64,000 bases of DNA from Apiosordaria backusii. Its lineage: Eukaryota; Ascomycota; Sordariomycetes; Sordariales; Lasiosphaeriaceae. The notes beneath the pieces were generated by a model. It saw nothing but the letters and a program-made list of their open reading frames with translations, did no database searches and had not been told where the DNA came from. Below, piece after piece: positions 42,943-54,459 of the stretch (position 1 is its first letter; every line of letters begins with the position of its first letter). Both the position numbers and the translations under genes were made by a program. Location of the stretch: positions 2,356,001-2,420,000 of the forward strand of contig JAUKTV010000002.1 in the NCBI GenBank assembly GCA_030549205.1, read 5' to 3'.

Positions 42943-43569
42943 TTAGTCCTGTCTCGGCCGGACACTCCTCTCCTCAGCCAAGCCCTCCCCGCCAATGGCC
43001 TCCTGAACGAGCTGGCGTAGCGCTGCCTGGCCCTCAGGGGTGTGGATGTCATCTCGGGCAGCCAATTCCTCAATCCTTCTCCTGAATTCTGGATCCGGCT
43101 GTTGCTCGCTGGCCTCGGCCTCATCCATTGTGCCCACAGTAACCTGCAGTCCCTGGGGAGCAGGAGGCAGATCTGTGCCATTGGTCGCGCCATTGACACC
43201 CTCTAAACCGGCAAGATATTCGGCAACCTCTGGGAACTCTTCTTCAGCTTCGAGCTTCTCTCTTGCGGTTTGACCTTCGTTGTTTGTAATCTTGGTATCG
43301 AGCTTCAATTCTTCGACGAGGATTCGAGCGGCCTCGACGGTCTCGACCACAAACAGTGCTGTCTCGCCGTCTTCGTCTTTGATGTCAACTGGGACCTTAT
43401 AGTCGTTTATCAGGCTTTGGAGGAGATCAAAGTGGCTGTAGCTCGCGGCGGCATGCACGAGGGAGTATCCGTGCTCGTCCTGGCTGGTGGCAATAGAGGG
43501 GCTCTCGCGGAGGAGCTCGAGGAGAGCCTGCGGGTTGTCGGCGGCGAGGAGGTAGGGGTTTGGTGACAT
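42943..43569 (-). CDS. Small ankyrin-repeat protein
   Basis: A single exon of 208 residues starting at the ATG at 43569 (MSPNPYLLAADNPQAL). Two to three ankyrin repeats are visible (DEHGYSLVHAAASYSHFDLL, then KDEDGETALFVVETVEAARI, then NNEGQTAREK), followed by a Glu-rich tail. It resembles the small fungal ankyrin proteins like yeast YCR051W, whose role is unclear. An open frame extends 63 codons upstream but lacks conserved sequence. Confidence 0.8.
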   Translation of the reverse strand: MSPNPYLLAADNPQALLELLRESPSIATSQDEHGYSLVHAAASYSHFDLLQSLINDYKVPVDIKDEDGETALFVVETVEAARILVEELKLDTKITNNEGQTAREKLEAEEEFPEVAEYLAGLEGVNGATNGTDLPPAPQGLQVTVGTMDEAEASEQQPDPEFRRRIEELAARDDIHTPEGQAALRQLVQEAIGGEGLAEERSVRPRQD

Positions 43570-44577
43570 GGTGGGTGGTAATGAACGGCAGTTGTGAAAT
43601 CTGATCGGATGGCTCTGGGTGTCTTCCTGGGGTAAGCTGCGTGAAAGAAAGGTGGTTGTTTGGCTCAATCCGAAGGCTTGGAGTGGAGGGGCAGTGCTGT
43701 CGACAAAATTTTGGTGGGGGTTTGCTTGTCGCGGGGTACAGACAGGGATGCCGGGCATGCTTAAGAGTGGGTTGACACAGAACGGGTCCCCACTGAAAAT
43801 GCCGGCGCCTTAGCGCCACTTCATCGGGACTCGGCGGCTAATGGGCCGGTTTTCAGGCCCTAAACTTGGGCAGTTATGCTACCACATTGCTGATCGAAGT
43901 CGATGGCAGCGTCATGATCTTCAAGTCAAGTCTGTAGATGGCTCCCAGTTTTCAAACAAATAAGGGAGGTTGAAGCAACTTGGCATTCTCCTTGAAGAGA
44001 CAATAGTTGCATCGTACAATTCTGCATTAACTACACCTTGACGTGAGGCCTCGCAAGCGGTTGGCGGCAGTTGGGTATCCTTGAAAATAAGCACTGCCTT
44101 CCGTCCTCACCAACGGCGCCAATTCCAAGGTGTGACTCTTATGCCGAATAGCTGCTGTATGAAGCAATAGTCAGGACTGCGTCAATTCAGGAGTCATTAC
44201 CTTACCTACCGTCGGCCTACTGCTTTTGTGCTGTCCAGGGAACTGGGTTGTCGACTCATTGGGCCGTTTTAAGGTGGGCTGCATGACTGCCTCTTGGTCC
44301 CTCTTGCCTTTTATGAGGCTTTCGTGGAGAATAAAGGTGCCCCAAAAGTCCGCCTTCCAACATCATCAAACTCTGATTTTGACTTTACTCATCTCAGACC
44401 CAGAGGCCTGGCAGCATTTTCTACAAATCTTCCACCACTCTCAGAAGTCTCAACCAGGAAAAACCTTCAAGTCGCCGTATCCACCAAAACTTCTTCACCC
44501 CTCATTCCAGAAACCTCACTCTCCAACTCACCCACCACCTATTATCCACCAACACGACACCAAAAAAGACAGCCACC
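43570..44577. promoter_or_regulatory. Divergent promoter region ankyrin gene / TRL1
   Basis: 1.0 kb between divergent start codons. The 150 bases before TRL1 are a CA-rich, purine-poor leader typical of fungal 5' UTRs. No other gene. Confidence 0.4.
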
Positions 44578-47106
44578 ATGACCGACGTGGTAGATAACCC
44601 GCTTTCGTTAAAGTACAAGGCCTCGACCAATTACGCCAAAGATGCCGTCGGCATGAAAGTGCCATACATCAGCCAAGATCCCCAGCAAATCTCTGGCCTT
44701 CTGCGCGGCCTTGATGAAGGTGCCAAAAAGGGCAAAGGAAAGGCCGGGTTCAGCGTCAAGAAGACAAAGTATGCCATTGCCGCCTCACCAACCGGTGCCA
44801 CAGTAGACTCGTGGAGGTTTCAGGAATGGGACTACAAGAAAAGGGATCTTCCAACTTATGCTCGTGGCCTGTTCACTACCAAACGACAGGACGGCACCCC
44901 AGAAATCGTCATTCGCGGCTACGACAAGTTCTTCAACTGCGGTGAAGTCAACGAAACAAACTGGGACAATATTTTGACCAGGACTCAGGGCCCTTACGAA
45001 CTCACTTTGAAGGAAAACGGATGCATCATCTTCATCAGCGGTCTTGAGGATGACACACTGCTGGTTTGCAGCAAACACTCGACTGGAGACCGACAGGATG
45101 CCGAGCATAGCCACGCTAGTGTTGGTGAGAAGCACATTGAAAGACAGCTGCAGCGCATTGGAAAGACCAAGGAGGATCTGGCTCGGGAACTGAGAAAAAG
45201 GAATGCTACCGCTGTTGCCGAACTTTGCGACGACAACTTCGAGGAGCATATTTTAGCTTACGGGCCAGACAAAGCTGGCTTGTATCTTCACGGCATCAAC
45301 CTCAATCTCCCAGAATTCTTCACCTACCCTTCTCAGCTTGTTCAAAAATTTGCCGAGGACTGGGGCTTCGTCAAGACGGGCCTCATCATGATCGATGATA
45401 TCAAGGAGGTTAAGGCGTTTCTCGAGGAGGTCGCTGAGACGGGAGCACACGACGGCCGCGATGTGGAAGGGTTTGTCATCCGCTGCAAGATGACCCATGA
45501 TCCAGCAAAGCTGCCGTACCAGGATTGGTTCTTCAAGTACAAGTTCGAGGAGCCCTACCTGATGTACCGACAGTGGCGAGAGTGCACCAAGTCTCTCATT
45601 GCGGGGAAGCAGCCTAGGTTCAAGAAGCACATCAAGATTACTGAGGAATATCTCCTCTACGCCCGCAAGAGGTTGGCCGCGGACCGGAACTTAGGCAAGC
45701 TCTACCAGCAAAACCACGGTATCATCAAGCTTCGAAACGACTTCCTTGAATTCAAGCAAATAAAGGGGTCCGACGCTGCCAACTTTGAGGAGCTCTACGG
45801 AAACGGAGGTACCACGGAGGTGACACGAGATGTTATTGTTGTCCCAATCGCAACTATCGGTTGCGGCAAAACGACAATCGGACTTGCTCTGACGAAGCTG
45901 TTCGGCTGGGGCCACATCCAAAATGACAACATCACAGGTCCCAAACGTCCTCCGCGGTTCACCAAGGCTCTTCTGGATGAGCTTGAGGAGTGCCCTGCAG
46001 TATTTGCCGATCGTAACAATGCCCAGAAGCACGAGCGTAAACAGTTGATTACAGACGTCAAGCTCCAGCACACCAACGCCAGACTGGTAGCACTGCACTT
46101 TGTTCACAACGATGTTGAAACCATCCGGAAGGTCGCCCAGGACCGCGTGCTTGCACGTGGCGACAACCACCAGACCATCCAGGCCGCGACGGACATGAGC
46201 AAGGTGGTCGGCATCATGGAGGGATTCCTCCACCGGTTTGAGCCCTGCGATCCGGAAAAGGAGCCAGATGCCGGGTTTGATGCGGTGATTGATCTCGACC
46301 CTACCGCAGGAAGCAGAGAAAACCTCGAGATTGTCGTCAAGGAGCTTCACCGCCTCTATCCCAAGTTCATCACTGAGGTGCCATCTGCTGAAGCCATGGA
46401 CGAGGCTATCAAGGCTGCCTTGGAGGGTTACACTCCTGATCTCCGCCACAACATCCCAGATAGGTCCAACAACAAGAACAAGAAACCCCACCAGCAGGTC
46501 AACCCTGTTACTGGCAGGCAGATCAAGAAGAAGCCACTAGAGTACATGTCTGTGGATATCCAAACCAAGGACGTGCTGGACGCTTTGGAGAGAGCCTTTG
46601 CAACGGTGGATAAGGAACAGTCGCGGTTCTACAAGACGCTCCAGGGCCAGCGGAGGATTCAGAACAAGTTCCACGTTACGCTTATGCACCGCGCCGGGGC
46701 CAAGGAGACCCCTGAGTTGTGGCAGCGGTATACCTCTATCCACGAGGCCGACGGGCAGATTCACGATGATGGGAGGCTGGGGGAGATGGATGTCCAGCTG
46801 GAGAGGGTGGTGTATGATGACCGGGTCATGGCGATTGTTGTGAGGCTGGTGCCGAGCCAGGAGGATGTGATTACTGTCAAGGCGGCGGACGGGACGGAGC
46901 AGAGCAAGCCGAAGTGGGAGTGCACCAACAGGGTCGCCCATATTACTGTTGGGACAAGGAGCGACAGCATCAAGCCGAAGGAGAGCAATGATTTGCTGGT
47001 GAGGTGGTTGGAGAATGGGAGTGGGGAGGGGACGGGGATCAATGATATTTTGCTCGAGGGGAGGCCGAGCTTGAAGGGTGTCGTGCGGGGAGTGCTTTCT
47101 AGATAG
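44578..47106 (+). CDS. trl1: tRNA ligase TRL1 (ligase-kinase-cyclic phosphodiesterase)
   Basis: A single exon of 842 residues with the three fungal Trl1 domains. The N-terminal ligase has the nucleotidyl-acceptor motif LKENG (Lys145) and EGFVIRCK. The central kinase has a P-loop GCGKTTIG (about 428-435). The C-terminal 2H cyclic phosphodiesterase has its two histidine motifs HVT (699-701) and HIT (788-790). The enzyme heals and seals tRNA exons after intron removal and, in yeast, ligates HAC1 mRNA in the unfolded protein response. All catalytic motifs are intact. Fungal Trl1 differs from the animal RtcB route. Confidence 0.96.
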   Translation: MTDVVDNPLSLKYKASTNYAKDAVGMKVPYISQDPQQISGLLRGLDEGAKKGKGKAGFSVKKTKYAIAASPTGATVDSWRFQEWDYKKRDLPTYARGLFTTKRQDGTPEIVIRGYDKFFNCGEVNETNWDNILTRTQGPYELTLKENGCIIFISGLEDDTLLVCSKHSTGDRQDAEHSHASVGEKHIERQLQRIGKTKEDLARELRKRNATAVAELCDDNFEEHILAYGPDKAGLYLHGINLNLPEFFTYPSQLVQKFAEDWGFVKTGLIMIDDIKEVKAFLEEVAETGAHDGRDVEGFVIRCKMTHDPAKLPYQDWFFKYKFEEPYLMYRQWRECTKSLIAGKQPRFKKHIKITEEYLLYARKRLAADRNLGKLYQQNHGIIKLRNDFLEFKQIKGSDAANFEELYGNGGTTEVTRDVIVVPIATIGCGKTTIGLALTKLFGWGHIQNDNITGPKRPPRFTKALLDELEECPAVFADRNNAQKHERKQLITDVKLQHTNARLVALHFVHNDVETIRKVAQDRVLARGDNHQTIQAATDMSKVVGIMEGFLHRFEPCDPEKEPDAGFDAVIDLDPTAGSRENLEIVVKELHRLYPKFITEVPSAEAMDEAIKAALEGYTPDLRHNIPDRSNNKNKKPHQQVNPVTGRQIKKKPLEYMSVDIQTKDVLDALERAFATVDKEQSRFYKTLQGQRRIQNKFHVTLMHRAGAKETPELWQRYTSIHEADGQIHDDGRLGEMDVQLERVVYDDRVMAIVVRLVPSQEDVITVKAADGTEQSKPKWECTNRVAHITVGTRSDSIKPKESNDLLVRWLENGSGEGTGINDILLEGRPSLKGVVRGVLSR

Positions 47107-47659
47107 GAGGATGGAGACACCACGCGAAGGGATGCTCCTGCTGCTGGGGAGGGGAAGAGGAAGAAGAAGAACCGGTGGAGGTGGAAGCAGGGGAGGGGGG
47201 TAAGGGATATCCCGAGGGGGGTGGGAAGGTGCAGCCTGGGGTGTTGAATTATGGTGGCTCTGCAAAACTGTAGGTGGGAGAGGAGTCAAAAATTGGAGTG
47301 GTATCTCTTCTAGTGCTTTTTGGGGCTCTGAAAGCAGGCGGTTATTTTCTTGGGGACATCTATTCCTACAGAAAGTTCAAGAAACGGCCAAGCCCGAAGT
47401 AGTTTTAAACTTAGATTCAAGCAGCCATGTTCAGCTAGACGATAAGGAGATAGCTCAATGTATCAATGCTTCTCGTCCTAATTTTCCCCAACCCAATCAC
47501 TTGGTCTTTCTCCCATGAGACTCCCTCGTGAAACGACACATATCTCTCGGACCGAACCTTGATTCAGACTACCTTTAAAACTGGATCTCATATCCAACAA
47601 CCCCTCCTTTTCCTTTTCATGCTTTGGCTATTTCCAACGCTAACAAGACTCTAGAAAAG
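47107..47659. other. Convergent 3' region TRL1 / TRP4
   Basis: 553 bp without a supported gene. Confidence 0.45.
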
Positions 47660-48992
47660 TCACTCCTCACTAAAACCATTAGTAACCTCGACAAACCTAG
47701 CCCACTGCCTCGCCGCCTCCCCGCTCCTGACCGCCCACCTCGCCCTCCTCACTCCTTCCTTCCACCTCCCCCCACCCGGTCCCCTTTCCGTGATGACCTT
47801 GCCATCATCCCCATATCCCATATCACTCGTGTCCGCCTCTGTAATCCCGGCAATAACAAACAACGCGGCGGTGTTGATGAGGACAAAATGCAAGATGGGG
47901 TCATCATCGGGCACCTCCCCGTTTAGGATCCTCGTCAGAATCTGGGCATTCTCGGTTGGTTCCTTCCCGGGGGACACCTCGGAGAGCGGGTGGGCAGGTA
48001 AGCCAAAGTCTTGCGGGTGAAGGCGGAAGTGCTCCGTCTTTTCCTCAGTAATCCTCCAGCAGAGGGTCTCCCCCGCACAAGAGATTTCGTCGAGCTCCTC
48101 GTCTCCGCAGACGACCATGGCTTTTTTCGCGCCTGCCATGACTAAGGCCGAGGCGAAGACTGGGCCGATGTCCTTGCGGGCTACGCCTATCATGCGCGCT
48201 TCTAGGAGGGATTCTTCGGTGGGGGGGGAGGAGAGGTCGGTCGGGTTGGCTAGGGGGCCGACGAGGTTGAAGATTGTGCGCCAGGGGAGCTGGCGGCGGA
48301 TGGGGGCTACGTAGCGCATTCCGGGGTGGAATACGGGAGCGAATAAAAAGCCGTAGTTGGAGGAGGAGTAGAGGGAGGAAATGGTGTCGGGGCGGATGCG
48401 GGAGATGCGCGGGGGGAGGGGGGGCATGCAATTTAAGAGGTCGGCGGAGCCGGATTTGGAGGTGGAGGCTTTGTTGCCGTGTTTGGCGATGAGGAGGAGG
48501 GAGGAGGCGAGGATGGAGGAGGTGGTGGAGATGTTGAAGGTGTTGTGGGAGTCGCCGCCTGTTCCTACTATGTCGACCTGTTCCGGGGGTGGTGTTAGTG
48601 AAAACGGGGATACATAGAGGGGGAAAAGTAAGGAGTGTGGTTTAGACTGAGGGAAAAGGGGGGATTACAAGGCCTCCGTGGTAGTCTCCTTCTGGTCGGC
48701 GTCTTTTGTCGATTACTTCTCGAAGCTCGGAGACGTCGATTTTGGCGGCGGACTTCAACATGGCTTGCGCCGTCTTGGAGAGGACTTCTGCTTGGCGGTC
48801 GAGGCCGGTGAAGTGCAGGCACATGAGGAGGGAGCCGGCTTGGACATCGGAGACTTGGTTGGTGAAGAAGTGGGAGATGGCATTGGCGATTTCGTCGGGG
48901 GAGACGGTGTCTGGGTGGCCTACTGGCCAGAGTCTGGAGAGGAGAGGTTTGATATCGATTGGGGGGAGCTCGGCGGGGGGTTGCGACGACAT
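47660..48992 (-). CDS. trp4: Anthranilate phosphoribosyltransferase TRP4
   Basis: Two exons, 48992-48669 and 48577-47660 (91-nt intron), give 413 residues. The second exon opens with VDIVGTGGDSHNTFNIST, the PRPP-binding glycine loop, followed by KHGNKASTSKSGSADLL, NYGFLFAPVFHPGMRYVAPI and RTIFNLVGPLANP, all conserved in TrpD-type enzymes. It carries out the second committed step of tryptophan synthesis, joining anthranilate to PRPP. Divergent from the mitochondrial uL10m gene. Confidence 0.95.
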
Positions 48993-49477
48993 GGTGGGCA
49001 GCTGTGTACCTAGTTCGTCTAATGGGGAATTTGGTCGGGATAACTGGAAGGTGGCTCAATTGAGGCGGTTGCTATTTAATTGGAATATGCCAGCTTGCCA
49101 GAGACAAGTTCTGTATTCCAATAGACAAAAAACGAGAGCGAGAAAGTTGAGTCATCTTGAAAGGAAACATTGCCAGGAGCTTTACAGGTCTGAATGCTTT
49201 GTCCCGCACAGCTTCCGGCGACGGCCCCTCGATGGCTGGGGATGTTACAGGGGTGTGTAGCCTATCGCTTTTGGCAGAATTGGGCGGTGAGCCACTATTG
49301 GGTCTGAATTGAAGGAAGCTTGGACCAATCCGCCCGTCAATTGGCGCCGCCAAAATTTCTGGGCTGCCGGATCGCAAGCCGCATAATTCTGCGAGAGGGA
49401 GGCTCATTGATAGACTAGGTTGGCATCCCTCACCAATAAAGGGATTCCCAGCAGACTAACATAGAGAAATAGACACG
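48993..49477. promoter_or_regulatory. Divergent promoter TRP4 / mitochondrial uL10m
   Basis: 485 bp between divergent start codons. No specific site recognised. Confidence 0.4.
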
Positions 49478-50512
49478 ATGCCACCAAGATTACGATGCAC
49501 GGCGTCGGCCCGCGGCCTGACTGCTGCTGTCAAACCCTCCAGACCATCAGCCGTTCTCTTACGCCTATCAACGCCGGCAGTCACATCGGCCGCGAGACAG
49601 TATGCGACGGTATCTGGCAGAGGTCTGAGCCTCCCCGACGACTATGTCCCTCCCACAAAACCTCCTACTGCCCGTCCTGGCGAGACCCGAAAGGCCCAGC
49701 TGCTCCGAACGTATACCTCCCTCCTTCGCTCCACCCCCCTGGTCCTTCTCTTCCAACACAACAACCTTACCGCCGAAGAATGGATTGCTGTCCGACGAGA
49801 GCTTAAGGCGGCCATTTCTGCTGTATCGGCCACAGGGGAAGAGTCTGTCGACCTTGCCTCCAAGGCTCAGCTCCAAGTGCTCCGGACAAACATCTTCAAT
49901 GTCGCCCTGAAGCTCGTCGAATTCTACGATCCCTCCAAAGTTCAGCCCACCTCGGCCCCGACTGCTACCGGAAAGCGGGTAAAGGTGACCTACAATCACG
50001 ATCTTTCCAGGGCCGCCTGGAAGGCCGTCAGGGGTGTCACTATGGGCGAGACCCGGATTCCCGAGACATCCACATACGCCCAGCTCTCGCCTCTTATGGT
50101 TGGCCCTGTAGCGGCCTTCACTCTTCCCGCCATGTCGCCTCAACATCTCGCTGCTGCTCTCAGCATTCTCAGCCCCAGCCCTCCAAATTTCCCAGCGCCG
50201 ACAAGAAGGAAGAATCCCGGTTACTATGAACCCATCACACAGAGCGGTCTGCAGAAGCTGTTGCTCATTGGTGCCCGGATCGAGGACAAAGCCTTTGATA
50301 TGGACGGAGTCAAGTGGGTTGGCGGCATCGAGAATGGCTTGGATGGTCTGCGTGCCCAGCTTGTGCACATGCTCCAGAGCGCGGGTATGGGTCTCACCTC
50401 GACGCTCGAGGGTGCGGGCAAGGCGCTTTGGCTCACGATGGAGAGCAGGAGGAGTGTGTTGGAGGAGGAGCAGAACGGTGGGAAAGAGGGCGAGAAGAAG
50501 GCCGATGCTTAA
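49478..50512 (+). CDS. mrpl11: Mitochondrial ribosomal protein uL10m (MRPL11 type)
   Basis: A single exon of 344 residues. The first 45 or so are Arg/Ser/Ala-rich without acids, a mitochondrial targeting peptide (ending near ARQYATVSG). The body has the L10 pattern: [40 protein letters not shown] and a late [10 protein letters not shown] segment. It is the stalk-base protein of the mitochondrial large subunit. A long opposite-strand open frame (50563-49568) is a shadow without motifs. Confidence 0.8.
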   Translation: MPPRLRCTASARGLTAAVKPSRPSAVLLRLSTPAVTSAARQYATVSGRGLSLPDDYVPPTKPPTARPGETRKAQLLRTYTSLLRSTPLVLLFQHNNLTAEEWIAVRRELKAAISAVSATGEESVDLASKAQLQVLRTNIFNVALKLVEFYDPSKVQPTSAPTATGKRVKVTYNHDLSRAAWKAVRGVTMGETRIPETSTYAQLSPLMVGPVAAFTLPAMSPQHLAAALSILSPSPPNFPAPTRRKNPGYYEPITQSGLQKLLLIGARIEDKAFDMDGVKWVGGIENGLDGLRAQLVHMLQSAGMGLTSTLEGAGKALWLTMESRRSVLEEEQNGGKEGEKKADA

Positions 50513-51347
50513 GCTTACACACAATGCTGAGCAACGAGCGGAAGAGCTCGAGGTGCTTGTCACATTTCATGTCTTGGCGCGCGTGGGGAAGCATGCTGCT
50601 GTCATTACCCATGATCTTGCATTGCAGTATATGCGAGATCTGGAGCTGTAAAATATACTGTATAGATCAATGTAAACAAGTTGAAAAGAGTTTCACATCA
50701 TTTCTCAGGTATTGAGAAACACAATACCTGGAAGAAGTTGTCTTTTATTTGTCAGTGAGTGAAGCCCCACTACCTAACAACCGTCCCTGCAGCTGCCTAC
50801 CTTTCCGTACCCCGGTCGGCTAAACGGGATGGTTTCCTTGCGCGCGTCACCTCCCCCAGCTCAATGCGGCTCAGCAACGCAACCACCAAGGTTCTTGTGG
50901 TGCGAGGGTGATCTCCGTTGACATTCAACTTCATATATTGCGGGTACCTGGTCCCACGGCAGCTACTCGAGATTTCAAACCGACCGAATCTAGACCATGA
51001 TGACCCTCGAGCATCAAGCTTGCTAAGCTCCTGAAGGCCCACCCAGCTTACACCACACCCACCCCTCGCTCGTCGCTTGCTACCCACTTCGACCACCCCC
51101 GTCCAGCGTCCCGCTTCGTCGTTCGGCGGTCTCCTCCCCCGCAACCCGCAACCGGGCAAAACGACACGATATAATCGGACCACATATTTGCACCATATCG
51201 ACCTTCAACAGGCTCGCTGGTGTGATTCGGTAGTGGTTACCATACACACAAGAAAGCTATCTACCATAGCAGCTGCTTGGTACACACACAGTCTAGCTCC
51301 CTTGTTATCGACCTAGGCGCAACAGAAGCAGACGGGCAATACCTAAC
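50513..51347. other. Intergenic region uL10m / UPF0132-like gene
   Basis: 835 bp with the promoter and leader of the downstream gene. No gene seen. Confidence 0.4.
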
Positions 51348-52177
51348 ATGGACTTTGCACCCTACCAATCCTCCCCACCAGAGCACACCCGCTCCCCCTC
51401 CAATAGCACCACCGCTGGGTCCCCACGCACCTCCCTCGATACCACCCGCCGGGCCTTCTCGCCTTCGTTAAACTATCAACACCGACCGCCAGCGAACTCG
51501 CCGCCTCCGCTTCAGCACCCGCAGCCGCAGAGGGCGTGGAGTGGGGATAATGTCGGGAGGTACCAGTCGCCGTTGGCGAGTAATGTGTGGACGAGTGGTG
51601 GTGATTCCTACCAGAATGACACTGGCGGAGGGGTAGGAGGGGTAGGAGGGGGGTCAGGAGCAGGGGTAATGGGGGATTACTTTGGTGGTTTGGGGGCGAG
51701 GAGGGAGGGGATGGTGTCCGAGTTTGACACGAGTTTGGGGTTGAGGCTGGATTATGAGGCTTGTTTGGCTTATTTGGCGGTGCCACCGGTGGGTGGGATA
51801 CTGCTGTTGATTTTGGAGAGGAAGAGTGATTATGTTAGGTGAGTTCTCTGGGTGCTTAGGTGGAGAAAGGGATGCTAATAAGGGTGATAGGTTCCATGCG
51901 TGGCAGTCGAGCTTGCTTTTTACGGGGTTGTTTGTGCTGCATTTGCTGTTTAGCTGGTCGAGCTTTTTGAGCTGGGTGATATTTCTGGGGGATTTGGTGC
52001 TGATTGGGTGGTTGGTGTTGAATGCGTATCGGGATGCGGATACGCTGGACAGGTGGGTTATTTCATTCCTACGAAGTGAATATCTAGTGGTTGTGGGCAT
52101 GGATTGCTAACAGTGGGAAAAGATATGAGGTGCCTATTGTTGGACGGATAGCAAGCAGGATTCTGGACGATGAGTGA
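51348..52177 (+). CDS. UPF0132-like small membrane protein
   Basis: Three exons (51348-51838, 51891-52052, 52123-52177; introns 52 and 70 nt) give 235 residues. The first 115 or so are Ser/Pro/Gly-rich and disordered. The C-terminal membrane domain starts LDYEACLAYLAVPPVGGILL, with three hydrophobic helices, the conserved RFHAWQSSLLF spanning the first splice, and NAYRDADTLDRYEVPIVGRI at the end. This fits the UPF0132 (Tic20/DUF4870-like) family of small membrane proteins of unknown function. Confidence 0.72.
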
Positions 52178-52879
52178 GGGGGTATAGGGAAAGATCATGA
52201 CCACCAAGTAACGACAGCGGGGGAACGGCAACAGGGAGTTTTATATGGTACTACTATGGAGTTTTGGGAGCGTGACCGTCTTTTTGGAGTTTTACGATAC
52301 TCCTTTGTTGGGCTGTTAGTCTTATGTTTGGGAGGCATGTGTTTTCAGCGACGTATAGCGAGAGAAGGTGTTATTCGGGCAGTCAGATCAGGCGTATATG
52401 TTTGAGAAGACCTTGGAAGATGTTGGGTGTAATTCTTAGCCTTTCGGCCATATGCAAGAATACAATGGAATTATCCATGCGGATTCAACTTTCTGCATCA
52501 AGTGCATCAAAGTCCTTATTGTCAACTGAGACTGAGAGGATATACTCAGCCTTACTCCAGCTTGTGAAAGCGGTGTTAGTCAGCGATCCCCAGGCTGTGG
52601 TTGGCTTCTGGGCAAAGTGGGCCCCGCCGCCTTGCTGGTTACGTCGCGCTTTTGCCTGCTGCAGCTCAGCTCTCGGGCCATTCGAATGAGCTCCGTGCTT
52701 CCACAACCATTTCCAATCACCAACAACCACCCCATCACCACCCAGACAACTAAGCTTCCTCAGACTCGAAGCTTGACAGAGCCACACCGAATTCCCGTCG
52801 CGTATATTCATTCGTACCTTAAATCTCAGTACTTCTTCCGCACCGCACCCCCACCCCACCCCAGCCGCTTTCCAGCATC
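52178..52879. other. Intergenic region upstream of RPT5
   Basis: 702 bp with the RPT5 promoter. No supported gene. Confidence 0.4.
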
Positions 52880-54459
52880 ATGTCTACTCTCGAGGACCTC
52901 GCAGGTCTGACCCGCCGCGGCGATGACGACAAGAAGGACGACAAGAAGGACGACGAGAACAAGAGACAAGGGGACGCCGATGCCGAGATGAAGGACGCTG
53001 AGCCTGAGGAGGATGTGTTGGATGAGGAGATTCTGGCTCTCAGCACAGAAGACATCAACACTCGCCGCCGACTTCTCGATAATGACGCCAGAATCATGAG
53101 GAGCGAGTATCAGCGGTTAACACACGAGAAGCAAACTATGCTAGAGAAAATCAAGGAAAACAAGGAGAAGATTGACAACAACAGGTAAGGGCCCCGACGG
53201 ACGAGGCTGCCATCCCCGCAGCGTCGTAGGTTCTGTGCTGCTGACACCTTGCGCTGCAGACAACTGCCCTATCTCGTTGGCAACGTAGTCGAGCTTCTAG
53301 ACCTTGATCCCACCGCCGAATCATCGGAAGAAGGCGCCAACATAGATTTGGATGCTACTCGCGTCGGCAAATCTGCTGTGATCAAGACATCGACTAGACA
53401 AACAATTTTCTTGCCCCTCATCGGTCTTGTAGACCCCGAGAAGCTCCAGCCTGCCGATCTTATTGGTGTGAATAAAGACTCATATCTCATTCTCGACACA
53501 CTGCCGGCCGAGTATGACAGCAGAGTCAAGGCGATGGAGGTTGATGAGAAGCCAACGGAGAAGTACAGCGATGTTGGTGGTTTGGACAAGCAGATCGATG
53601 AGATCATCGAGGCTATTGTCTGGCCCATGAAGGAGGCGGAGCGGTTCAAGAAGATTGGTATCAAGGCCCCGAAGGGTATGTGCAACAAATCTTGGCCTAC
53701 TTTGGCTTGGGGTTGGGCTCGACATACTAACTTGATGTCTAGGATGCTTGATGTACGGTCCTCCAGGAACCGGAAAGACGCTGCTTGCCAGAGCTTGCGC
53801 CGCGCAGACTGATGCTACTTTCCTCAAGCTTGCCGGTCCACAGTTGGTACAAATGTTCATTGGTGATGGTGCCAAGCTTGTGAGAGACTGCTTCGCTTTG
53901 GCCAAGGAAAAAGCCCCTGCGATTATCTTCATCGACGAGTTGGATGCCATCGGCACCAAGCGTTTCGACAGTGAGAAGAGCGGTGATCGTGAAGTCCAGC
54001 GAACCATGTTGGAGCTTCTCAACCAGTTGGATGGTTTCGCCTCGGACGACCGCATCAAGGTCATCGCCGCCACAAACAGAGTGGATGTTCTCGATCCCGC
54101 TCTGCTGCGTTCCGGCCGTCTCGATCGCAAGATTGAGTTCCCCTATCCCAACGAGGAGGCTCGTGCTCAGATTCTCAAGATTCACTCGCGCAAAATGAAG
54201 GTCGATGAGAATGTCAACTGGGGCGAATTGGCGCGCAGCACGGATGAGTTTGGTGGTGCTATGCTCAAGGCTGTTTGTGTCGAGGCTGGCATGATTGCCC
54301 TGCGGATGGGGAAGAACAAGATTGGTCACGAGCACTATGTTGATGCCATTGCCGAAGTACAGTCCAAGAAGAAAGATGTGAGTGGCCCCTTATTTTACCA
54401 CTTAATATTCGATGTCAGTGCTAACTCCCTACTCTCAGACCGTCAACTTCTACGCGTAA
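52880..54459 (+). CDS. rpt5: 26S proteasome regulatory ATPase RPT5
   Basis: Four exons (52880-53184, 53260-53675, 53743-54377, 54439-54459; introns 75, 67, 61 nt) give 458 residues. An acidic N-terminus and coiled coil (about 60-100) precede the OB region, then the AAA core: Walker A GPPGTGKT restored by the second splice, Walker [12 protein letters not shown], sensor AATNR, arginine finger SGRLDRK. The last exon is only 21 nt and encodes TVNFYA, so the C-terminal HbYX motif (Phe-Tyr-Ala) that docks into the 20S alpha ring and opens its gate is on its own microexon. Confidence 0.96.

Noticed and set aside
49568..50563. 331-codon minus-strand open frame across uL10m
   Set aside because: Exact antisense shadow of a conserved ribosomal protein gene; no domain.
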